Source: Syntrophaceae bacterium (GTDB taxonomy: Bacteria > Desulfobacterota > Syntrophia > Syntrophales > UBA5619). Taken from it: a stretch of 6,397 bases of DNA. Shown one piece after another: positions 1-6,338 of this stretch; within the stretch, counting starts at the first letter, position 1; every line of letters starts with the position of its first letter. A program made the translations under genes and the position numbers. The notes beneath the pieces were generated by a model. The model did no database searches. It was not told the DNA's origin and was given only the letters and a program-made list of their open reading frames with translations. The stretch is taken from the NCBI GenBank assembly GCA_919902745.1, contig CAKKRN010000243.1:1-6397 (forward strand). The letters run 5' to 3'.

Positions 1-10
1 ATCTGTTTTA

Positions 11-17
11 AGGGGGG
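11..17 (+). promoter_or_regulatory. Ribosome-binding site of hisA
   Basis: A purine run AGGGGGG ends 8 nt before the ATG at 26 and serves as the Shine-Dalgarno sequence. The upstream gene of the presumed histidine operon lies outside the window, so no promoter for hisA can be seen. Confidence 0.7.
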
Positions 18-25
18 ATCTCTGG

Positions 26-766
26 ATGATTGTCATTCCCGCCATTGATCTGAAGGATGGCCGTTGTGTGCGTCTGGCCCAGGGGGACTTCGGGCGGACG
101 ACGGTTTATGCGGACGATCCGGTAGCCATGGCCTCCGTCTGGAAGCAACGGGGCGCCGAACGCCTGCATGTGGTCGATCTGGACGGTTCGCTCGCCGGTG
201 CTCCCCGTCATGAGGGGGTGATCCGGAAGATAGTGGCGGAGACGGGACTGCCGGTCCAGGTGGGGGGAGGTATCCGGACCATGAAGACGGTGGAAGCCTA
301 TCTCCAAAGCGGGGTGCGGTGGGTGATTCTCGGCACGGCCGCCCTCAGCGATCCGGGGTTTGTCCGGGAGGTCTGCCGCGCGTTTCCGGGGCAGGTGATC
401 TTGGGGATCGATGCGGTCGGCGGGCGTGTCGCCGTTCGGGGATGGACGGAAAAGACGGAAGAGACCGCGCTGGCGCTGGCGCTCCGGTTTGTCGACGACC
501 GGCCTGCAGCCTTGGTCTATACGGATATTGCCAGGGACGGCATGGAAACAGGCGTCAACGTAGAGGCAACGGGGGAGCTGGCAAAAGCGGTCGGGATTCC
601 GGTGATCGCCTCCGGCGGCGTCTCCGGGATCCGGGATATCGAGAAGCTCATACCCCTGGAAAAACAGGGTGTTGTCGGCGTGATTGCGGGGAAGGCCCTC
701 TATACAGGCGCCCTTTCTCTTGCCGAGGCGATCGCGTGCGCCAAAGGGGTGGGATGTGACGGGTAA
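26..766 (+). CDS. hisA: HisA, ProFAR isomerase of histidine biosynthesis
   Basis: 1-(5-phosphoribosyl)-5-[(5-phosphoribosylamino)methylideneamino]imidazole-4-carboxamide isomerase, a cytoplasmic enzyme. It carries out the Amadori rearrangement of ProFAR to PRFAR, the substrate of HisFH. The 246 residues match the usual family length and form one (beta/alpha)8 barrel. Visible motifs are the N-terminal strand IPAIDLKDG with catalytic Asp8, the first phosphate loop GGGIR (80-84), LGIDAVGG with the second catalytic Asp129, RGW (138-140), YTDIARDG (165-172) and the second phosphate loop ASGGVS (195-200). All key residues are intact. The ATG at 26 has a strong SD and begins exactly at the conserved first barrel strand. 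The gene ends 13 nt before the HIT gene. In many relatives hisF follows hisA; here it does not, so hisF must lie upstream or elsewhere. Confidence 0.97.
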   Translation: MIVIPAIDLKDGRCVRLAQGDFGRTTVYADDPVAMASVWKQRGAERLHVVDLDGSLAGAPRHEGVIRKIVAETGLPVQVGGGIRTMKTVEAYLQSGVRWVILGTAALSDPGFVREVCRAFPGQVILGIDAVGGRVAVRGWTEKTEETALALALRFVDDRPAALVYTDIARDGMETGVNVEATGELAKAVGIPVIASGGVSGIRDIEKLIPLEKQGVVGVIAGKALYTGALSLAEAIACAKGVGCDG

Positions 767-774
767 GGAGGTGG
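764..774 (+). promoter_or_regulatory. SD of the HIT gene overlapping the hisA stop
   Basis: TAAGGAGGTGG contains both the hisA stop codon (764-766) and a near-perfect anti-SD match, AAGGAGGTGG, 5 nt before the ATG at 780. The overlap suggests translational coupling of hisA and the HIT gene. It also fixes the HIT start at 780 rather than at an in-frame ATG at 684 inside hisA. Confidence 0.8.
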
Positions 775-779
775 AAAGC

Positions 780-1124
780 ATGGAGGAGTGCATTTTCTGC
801 AAGATTGCGGCGGGAACGATTCCCTGCCGGAAGGTGTATGAAGATGAGCGGGTCCTGGCCTTCGAGGATATTCAGCCCATGGCCCCGATCCACATCATCC
901 TGATCCCCAGGAGACATATTGATACGCTGATGGACGCGGATGCGGAAGGAATGGCAGATCTCCAGGCCATGATGGTCGCGGCCCGGGCGGTCGCCCGGCT
1001 GAAAGAAGTTGACGCAAGGGGTTTCCGGTTGGTGATCAACTGCAATGAGGAGGGGGGGCAGGTGGTTTTTCATCTCCACATGCACCTGTTGGGCGGCCGA
1101 AAACTCCGGGACGGTCTGGCCTGA
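780..1124 (+). CDS. HINT-like HIT-family nucleotide hydrolase
   Basis: Histidine-triad protein of 114 residues, the normal size for the HINT branch. Known members hydrolyse purine nucleoside phosphoramidates or acyl-adenylates, with the middle triad histidine as nucleophile. The triad is F-H-L-H-M-H-L-L-G-G, with His98, His100 (predicted nucleophile) and His102. The N-terminal CIFC (Cys4, Cys7), with PRRH (His46) and a triad-region histidine, resembles the structural zinc site of many bacterial HIT proteins. The IPCRKVYEDE and LAFEDIQPMAPIHIILIPRRHI segments are typical of the family. The start at 780 begins at the conserved MEECIFCKI sequence. The gene follows hisA by 13 nt and is probably co-transcribed with it. 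HIT genes often adjoin histidine genes in this group, but the physiological substrate is unknown. Confidence 0.94.
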   Translation: MEECIFCKIAAGTIPCRKVYEDERVLAFEDIQPMAPIHIILIPRRHIDTLMDADAEGMADLQAMMVAARAVARLKEVDARGFRLVINCNEEGGQVVFHLHMHLLGGRKLRDGLA

Positions 1125-1140
1125 AAATGGCGATGTCTCA

Positions 1141-1168
1141 TTGACAAAACAGGAAGATGATCTAACTT
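1141..1168 (+). promoter_or_regulatory. Candidate sigma70 promoter for yqeY-dnaG-rpoD
   Basis: A perfect -35 box TTGACA (1141-1146) is followed after 16 nt by TAACTT (1163-1168), a weak -10 that matches TATAAT at three positions. It sits in the 67-nt gap between the HIT gene and the yqeY start, where a promoter for the macromolecular-synthesis genes would be expected. A transcript from here would have a leader of only about 15-20 nt carrying the SD GGAGG (1178-1182). No terminator is visible between the HIT gene and this site, so read-through from hisA is also possible. Confidence 0.45.
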
Positions 1169-1191
1169 GTAGCGTGTGGAGGCGTTAAGCC

Positions 1192-1638
1192 GTGACTCTC
1201 AAGAAAAAGATGGATCAGGAGATGATCCTAAGTGCCAAAGCGAAGGACAAGCTCCGGCTGTCGGCCCTGCGGATGTTGAAAAGCGGTCTGCACAACCGGG
1301 AAATCGATTTGAAGCGCGAGTTGAACGAAGCCGAATTCCTCCAGCTTCTCTCCGCGATGGTCAAGCAGCGGAGGGACTCGATTGAGCAGTTTGCAAGGGG
1401 AGGCCGAACCGATCTCGTGGAAAAAGAAGAGACGGAACTCAAGGTGATCCAGGAGTTCATGCCGACTCCGATGTCGGAAACGGAACTCGATGCGATGATC
1501 GCCGAGGCGATCCGGGAGACAGGCGCCGCAAGTGTACGGGACATGGGGAAGGTGATGGCGACCCTCATGCCGAAGGTGGCCGGAAAGGCCGATGGGAAAA
1601 TGGTCGGAGAAAAGGTCAAGCTCAGATTGTCCGCATAG
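1192..1638 (+). CDS. GatB/YqeY domain protein
   Basis: Small soluble helical protein of 148 residues, the normal length for the stand-alone YqeY family. The family is related to the C-terminal tail domain of GatB in the tRNA-dependent amidotransferase. Its exact role is not established; tRNA binding or amidation-related activity is inferred. Family features include the N-terminal helix DKLRLSALRMLKSGLHNREI, the MVKQRRDSIEQFARGGRTDL segment, LKVIQEFMPTPMSETEL and the C-terminal DMGKVMATLMPKVAGKADGK block. The start is a GTG at 1192. An in-frame TAA at 1186-1188 rules out anything upstream, and GGAGG at 1178-1182 lies 9 nt before it. An ATG at 1210 is a weaker alternative. It ends 5 nt before the first possible dnaG start, so the two are very probably one transcript. 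YqeY genes next to dnaG and rpoD are common in deltaproteobacteria and Gram-positives. Confidence 0.92.
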   Translation: MTLKKKMDQEMILSAKAKDKLRLSALRMLKSGLHNREIDLKRELNEAEFLQLLSAMVKQRRDSIEQFARGGRTDLVEKEETELKVIQEFMPTPMSETELDAMIAEAIRETGAASVRDMGKVMATLMPKVAGKADGKMVGEKVKLRLSA

Positions 1639-1643
1639 GGAGA

Positions 1644-3449
1644 ATGCATTTGAAGGGGTCTATTCCCGATTATAAGGAGGAGATCCGCAGACGAACCGAT
1701 ATCGTTTCTCTTGTCGGGGAGTATGTGACCCTGAGGAAGGCGGGGAGAAATTATCTCGGGCTCTGTCCCCTTCACCAGGAGAAAACACCCTCCTTTAACG
1801 TGAGCCCCGATAAACAAATATTTTACTGTTACGGTTGCAGTGAGGGCGGAGATGCCTTTTCCTTCCTGATGAAACTCAACCATCTGACCTTTCCGGAGGC
1901 GGTCCGCCAACTGGCGGGAAAGGTCGGGGTCGTCATTCCTGACCGGCCTCTGAGCCGCGAGGAACGCGAACGCAGTACCCTCGGGGAACAGATCCGCCGG
2001 GTCAACGGACTTGCCGCGGACTATTTTGCGGGGGCGCTCCAGTCGCCGGCGGGAGAGGGAGCCAGGGAGTATCTTCGGAACAGAGGGATCGGAGCGGAGG
2101 CCATCAGCACGTTTCGACTCGGCTTTGCCCCGGAGGAATGGCGAAACCTCCTCGATTTCCTGGACAAAAAGGCGGTTCCGCCGAAGCTTGTCGAACAGGC
2201 CGGTCTTGCCATTCCGAGGGCGGGAGAGGGAGAGAGGGGACATTACGACAGGTTCCGCGGGAGACTGATGATCCCGATCGAGGATGTCGATGGTCATGTC
2301 ATCGCCTTCGGCGGCCGGGTCATCGGCGCCGGCGAACCAAAATACATGAATTCCCCCGAGTCGCCGGTTTACACGAAGGGAAACAACCTCTACGGGCTTT
2401 CCCGGACGCGGGAGGCGATCCGGCAGGCCGGTTTTTCACTGATGGTCGAGGGCTATTTCGACCTGATCGCCCTCTGGAGCGCAGGCATTCAACATGTTGT
2501 GGCCACGCTGGGGACCGCCCTGACCCGGGCCCAGGTCGATCTGCTCCGGCGTTACGCACCCCGCGTGGCCGCTGTATTCGATCCGGACGAGGCGGGTCGG
2601 AAGGCGCTCGCGAGAAGCCTGGAGCTGTTTTTGGCAGGGAATGTCCATGCAAAGGCGGTCATCCTCCCCGACGGCCATGACCCGGACGATTACGTCCGCA
2701 CGCGGGGGCGCGAAAAGATGGAGGAGTTGGTAGCCCGGGCCCTGCCGATGGTCGATTACTACATCGAAGAGATCCTCGGTGGAAGGGGGACGCTGGAGGA
2801 GGACCGGGACAAGCTCAGGGAGGCCGTTGCCTTCCTTTGCCGGATCGGGGACGCCGTCGAGAGGAACCTGTTCATCAAGAAGGTGGCGGAGAAGCTGAAC
2901 GTTGATCAGGATGTCCTGAAGGCGGAGGTCCGGCGGGTCCTTTCCCATGAAGCGCCGCCTGCCGCCCAGATGAAAAAAGGATCCGAGGGGACACGATCCG
3001 GATCGTGTCCCCAACCGGATCATCTGGAGTTGAGCCTGATTCACATGATGCTGGAATGTCCGGACCGGATTCCGGCGGTGGCCGCGTCCGGAGTCCTGCC
3101 CTGTTTCACATCGGAAGAGCTGAGGTCGCTGGGGGAGAGGCTTCTGACGGCCGCGGAGAAACAGGGCGGGGCGATACCGGACATATTTTCTCTCGTCAAT
3201 GGTCTGGAGGAGGGGCCGGTGAGGGCGAGGCTCCTCGACCTGTTGATGGGGGAGAGCCCCTATCCGGAGGAACTGATCGATCGCCTCATGACCGATACGA
3301 TTAGGAAGATCCGTGAACGGTCCAACAGGGGGAAGGGCAAGATCCTGACGCGCAAGATCAAGGAGGCAGAGAGGGTCAAAGACCAGGGATTGGACCGTCT
3401 CGTCGCGGAAAAGAATAGGCTTCTTCGGGAAGAGAAGGAGCTGTCATGA
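1644..3449 (+). CDS. dnaG: DnaG DNA primase with in-frame palindromic element
   Basis: Makes RNA primers for lagging-strand replication and works with the DnaB helicase. Counted from ATG 1644 (601 aa), it has an N-terminal CHC2 zinc finger (Cys41, His44, Cys62, Cys65) and then the RNA polymerase core with YDRFRGRLMIPI (201-211) and EPKYMNSPESPVY (231-243). The TOPRIM motifs are VEGYFD (Glu269) and FDPDEAG (Asp313, Asp315), with DGHDPDDY at 343-350. A helical DnaB-binding domain spans about 460-595. All catalytic and zinc residues are present. The start is uncertain: the SD GGGAG lies only 1 nt from ATG 1644 but 7 nt from an in-frame TTG at 1650. The TTG would give MKGSIPDYKEEI, closer to other primases. 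Residues 448-456, in the linker before the C-terminal domain, are encoded by a perfect palindrome (2987-3012) that looks like an inserted repeat. Confidence 0.97.
   Translation: MHLKGSIPDYKEEIRRRTDIVSLVGEYVTLRKAGRNYLGLCPLHQEKTPSFNVSPDKQIFYCYGCSEGGDAFSFLMKLNHLTFPEAVRQLAGKVGVVIPDRPLSREERERSTLGEQIRRVNGLAADYFAGALQSPAGEGAREYLRNRGIGAEAISTFRLGFAPEEWRNLLDFLDKKAVPPKLVEQAGLAIPRAGEGERGHYDRFRGRLMIPIEDVDGHVIAFGGRVIGAGEPKYMNSPESPVYTKGNNLYGLSRTREAIRQAGFSLMVEGYFDLIALWSAGIQHVVATLGTALTRAQVDLLRRYAPRVAAVFDPDEAGRKALARSLELFLAGNVHAKAVILPDGHDPDDYVRTRGREKMEELVARALPMVDYYIEEILGGRGTLEEDRDKLREAVAFLCRIGDAVERNLFIKKVAEKLNVDQDVLKAEVRRVLSHEAPPAAQMKKGSEGTRSGSCPQPDHLELSLIHMMLECPDRIPAVAASGVLPCFTSEELRSLGERLLTAAEKQGGAIPDIFSLVNGLEEGPVRARLLDLLMGESPYPEELIDRLMTDTIRKIRERSNRGKGKILTRKIKEAERVKDQGLDRLVAEKNRLLREEKELS
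2981..3020. repeat. REP-like palindrome inside dnaG
   Basis: The core at 2987-3012 is a perfect 26-nt palindrome with 13-nt arms GGGGACACGATCC and its exact complement. The hairpin can extend through ATCCG (2981-2985) pairing with CGGAT (3016-3020) across a small internal loop. It is read in frame as about nine residues (EGTRSGSCP) in the variable linker before the helicase-binding domain. Its terminal GGGGACACGAT and the matching TGTCCCC recur in the element at 3508-3534, so this looks like a dispersed family and not chance. GGGGACA/TGTCCCC palindromes are frequent in deltaproteobacterial genomes and resemble REP sequences mobilised by RAYT transposases. No such transposase is in this window. 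The family assignment is inference. Confidence 0.75.
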
Positions 3450-3507
3450 GTCGTACATTATTTTTATCACAAGCAGAGGCCGGCCCGAAGAGGGATGGCT
3501 GATGGAT

Positions 3508-3534
3508 GGGGACACGATGCGGCATCATGTCCCC
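3508..3534. repeat. REP-like palindrome in the rpoD leader
   Basis: A 27-nt imperfect palindrome: left arm GGGGACACGATGC (3508-3520), one central G, and right arm GCATCATGTCCCC (3522-3534). There is one C/A mismatch, which becomes a G-T wobble on the other strand. It shares GGGGACACGAT and TGTCCCC with the dnaG palindrome 495 nt upstream, while the centre differs. It lies between the dnaG stop and the rpoD SD (3545-3550), 23 nt before the rpoD ATG. Its hairpin could affect mRNA stability, transcription passing from dnaG into rpoD, or rpoD translation. It has no U-tract and is not a rho-independent terminator. Confidence 0.75.
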
Positions 3535-3544
3535 ACGGGATACC

Positions 3545-3550
3545 GGGAGA
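3545..3550 (+). promoter_or_regulatory. SD that sets the rpoD start at 3558
   Basis: GGGAGA ends 7 nt before ATG 3558, good Shine-Dalgarno spacing. The farther in-frame ATG at 3495 has a purine run (AAGAGGG) that directly abuts it, which is poor spacing. Translation from 3495 would also run through the palindrome at 3508-3534. The SD therefore favours 3558. Confidence 0.75.
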
Positions 3551-3557
3551 AACCGAT

Positions 3558-5303
<1,746 letters not shown>

Positions 5304-5309
<6 letters not shown>

Positions 5310-5349
5310 AATATTGACAAGATCCGGTGATGGGTATTAATAAGCCTCC
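5304..5349 (+). promoter_or_regulatory. Strong stable-RNA-type promoter for the tRNA
   Basis: A perfect -35 TTGACA (5314-5319) is followed by a -10 within TATTAATA (5335-5342). ATTAAT at 5336-5341 has a 16-nt spacer, and TATTAA at 5335 has 15. An A/T-only run AAATAAAATA (5304-5313), overlapping the rpoD stop, resembles an UP element. A GC-rich GCCTCC (5344-5349) follows the -10 and resembles the discriminator of E. coli rRNA and tRNA promoters under stringent control. The predicted start is about 30 nt before the mature tRNA. The control mode is inferred from this resemblance. Confidence 0.7.
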
Positions 5350-5365
5350 ATTGATCAAAGCTGAA

Positions 5366-5373
5366 TTCATCCC
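5366..5373. repeat. Left arm of an inverted repeat bracketing the tRNA
   Basis: TTCATCCC is the exact reverse complement of GGGATGAA at 5455-5462, which starts at the first base after the tRNA CCA. In the precursor the two 8-nt arms could pair beneath the acceptor stem, leaving GGAAA (5374-5378) as a one-sided bulge on the 5' side. This is a candidate processing stem. Confidence 0.5.
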
Positions 5374-5378
5374 GGAAA

Positions 5379-5454
5379 GGGCCCATAGCTCAACTGGTAG
5401 AGCCACCGGCTCATAACCGGTCGGTCCCTGGTTCGAATCCAGGTGGGCCCACCA
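5379..5454 (+). tRNA. tRNA with CAT anticodon (tRNA-Ile2 or elongator tRNA-Met)
   Basis: A complete 76-nt cloverleaf with encoded CCA. The acceptor arms are GGGCCCA (5379-5385) and TGGGCCC (5444-5450), with discriminator A at 5451 and CCA at 5452-5454. The D stem is GCTC/GAGC with loop AACTGGTA. The anticodon stem is ACCGG/CCGGT with loop CTCATAA; the anticodon CAT is at 5412-5414. The variable loop is CGGTC. The T stem is CCTGG/CCAGG with loop TTCGAAT. It is not the initiator, because position 1-72 is a G-C pair and the anticodon stem lacks the three G-C pairs next to the loop. C4-G69 and C5-G68, together with the GGCTCATAACC core, resemble tRNA-Ile2, whose C34 is converted to lysidine by TilS so that it reads AUA. 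Elongator Met cannot be excluded. Confidence 0.95.
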
Positions 5455-5547
5455 GGGATGAAGAACAAGGGGAGAAGGAGTGCGTGAGACGCGGATTTTC
5501 ATGGATGATCACAGGAGCGACAAAGCGGGGAAGCAGGGCAGCCTCGT
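5455..5547 (+). other. tRNA trailer between CCA and terminator, no clear gene
   Basis: This trailer of about 90 nt separates the tRNA from its terminator. It opens with GGGATGAA, which can pair with the tRNA leader. It also contains a small perfect hairpin GCGT-GAG-ACGC (5482-5492). A GTG at 5480 with a purine-rich GGAGAAGGA before it opens a 47-codon frame, but that frame runs through the terminator into the next gene and is not credible as a protein. The rest of the non-protein region 5310-5613 is accounted for by the promoter, tRNA and terminator. I recognise no RNA family here; a trailer-derived small RNA is possible but unproven. Confidence 0.3.
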
Positions 5548-5578
5548 AAAATGCACCAGTGGCTGGTGCATTTTTTTT
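5548..5578 (+). terminator. Rho-independent terminator of the tRNA transcript
   Basis: The stem ATGCACCAG (5551-5559), loop TGG (5560-5562) and CTGGTGCAT (5563-5571) make a perfect 9-bp hairpin. Three A-T pairs from AAA (5548-5550) extend it, and the T run spans 5571-5578. It is the only clear intrinsic terminator in the window. It would end the tRNA transcript, and possibly any rpoD read-through, 35 nt before the zinc-ribbon gene. Confidence 0.92.
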
Positions 5579-5613
5579 ATCAGACGCCCCGGTGAAGAAT
5601 CAAGGAAAGGGGG

Positions 5614-6333
5614 ATGCGGTTGAAAGAACAGTTGGCGCGCCTGATCGAACTGCAGAAGATTGAATCGGCGGCAGGCCGAATTCAGGCAAGGAAGAAGGAC
5701 CTTCCGGTCCGGATGAAAACGCTGGAGGAGGAATTCAATTCATTCTCGGCGGTTGTGGATACGGAGCGGGAGCAACTGGAAAGCTTGCGAAAGCGCAGGC
5801 GCGAGAAGGACGCCCAGCTGCTCGCTGGGCAGGAGGCGCTGAAACGGACACGAGAGAGGCTCTTTGAAGTCAAGACGAACAAAGAGTATCAGGCGATGCT
5901 GAAAGAGATCGAAGCTTTTGAGGCAAAGAACAGCCGCCTGGAGGATGAGATGATCTCCCTCCTCGATGAGTTCGACCATCTCGAAACCGCGCTGAAGACC
6001 GGCGAGGGGGAACTGGAAGCCCATCGCCGGCGCTATGAAGAGGAAAAGGCGAGGTTGGAGGCGGAGCTGAACTCCCTTGCGGGGGAACTCAATGTCTGCG
6101 TCCGGAAAGGCAGTGAACTGAAAAAAGAGATCCCTGCCGAGATCCTCCGGAAATACGAGCAGATCAAAAGCGCCGGGCGCGGCGTAGCGGTGGTTGCGGT
6201 TTGGAAGGAGATCTGCGACGGGTGTCACATGTCCATTCCTCCCCAGTTGTACAATGAATTGCAGAAATCGGTCTTGCTGACCACCTGTCCGAACTGCAAC
6301 CGGATCATCTATTGGGAAAACCGGAACGGTTGA
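5614..6333 (+). CDS. COG1579 coiled-coil zinc-ribbon protein
   Basis: A 239-residue soluble protein, the usual family length, of the C4-type zinc-ribbon family (COG1579). Helicobacter HP0958 (FlgZ) and chlamydial CT398 belong to it. About residues 1-185 are a long charged antiparallel coiled coil. It includes the hallmark EVKTNKEYQAMLKEIEAFE (85-103). The C-terminal ribbon has CDGC (Cys201, Cys204) and CPNC (Cys225, Cys228). HP0958 acts as a chaperone or RNA-binding factor in flagellar assembly, but the family is broad, non-flagellated bacteria have it, and no flagellar gene is nearby. The function here is therefore open. The ATG at 5614 has AAGGA (5602-5606) 7 nt upstream. No promoter is visible between the terminator and this start, so expression may depend on terminator read-through or an unrecognised promoter. 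Confidence 0.92.
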   Translation: MRLKEQLARLIELQKIESAAGRIQARKKDLPVRMKTLEEEFNSFSAVVDTEREQLESLRKRRREKDAQLLAGQEALKRTRERLFEVKTNKEYQAMLKEIEAFEAKNSRLEDEMISLLDEFDHLETALKTGEGELEAHRRRYEEEKARLEAELNSLAGELNVCVRKGSELKKEIPAEILRKYEQIKSAGRGVAVVAVWKEICDGCHMSIPPQLYNELQKSVLLTTCPNCNRIIYWENRNG

Positions 6334-6338
6334 TGGAT

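Noticed and set aside
684..779. Longer start for the HIT protein inside hisA
   Set aside because: It would add 32 unconserved residues and overlap hisA, while an excellent SD sits just before ATG 780.
8..802. 264-codon minus-strand open frame opposite hisA
   Set aside because: hisA has intact catalytic motifs over the same span; the antisense product shows no recognisable features.
2048..2233. Short direct repeat GCGGGAGAGGGAG at about 2048 and 2219 within dnaG
   Set aside because: It is explained by two Ala-Gly-Glu-Gly-type turns with the same biased codons; there is no sign of an element boundary.
2236..2243. GGGGACAT in dnaG as a half-copy of the palindromic element
   Set aside because: No complementary arm follows, and it encodes the start of the conserved HYDRFRGRL block of the primase core.
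1215..2297. 360-codon minus-strand open frame opposite yqeY and dnaG
   Set aside because: It spans two well-supported genes on the other strand, shows no family motifs and is a shadow of their codon bias.
3441..3470. Promoter for rpoD in the AT-rich stretch after dnaG (CTGTCA with TATCAC)
   Set aside because: Both boxes match the consensus only weakly and the spacer is 18 nt; the AT-rich patch alone is not enough to claim a promoter.
3478..3485. GGCCGGCC palindrome upstream of rpoD
   Set aside because: An 8-nt GC palindrome is expected by chance in this composition and has no supporting context.
5480..5623. Possible 47-codon small protein starting at GTG after the tRNA
   Set aside because: Although a purine-rich SD-like run precedes it, the frame passes through the intrinsic terminator and overlaps the start of the next gene; composition and context do not support a protein.
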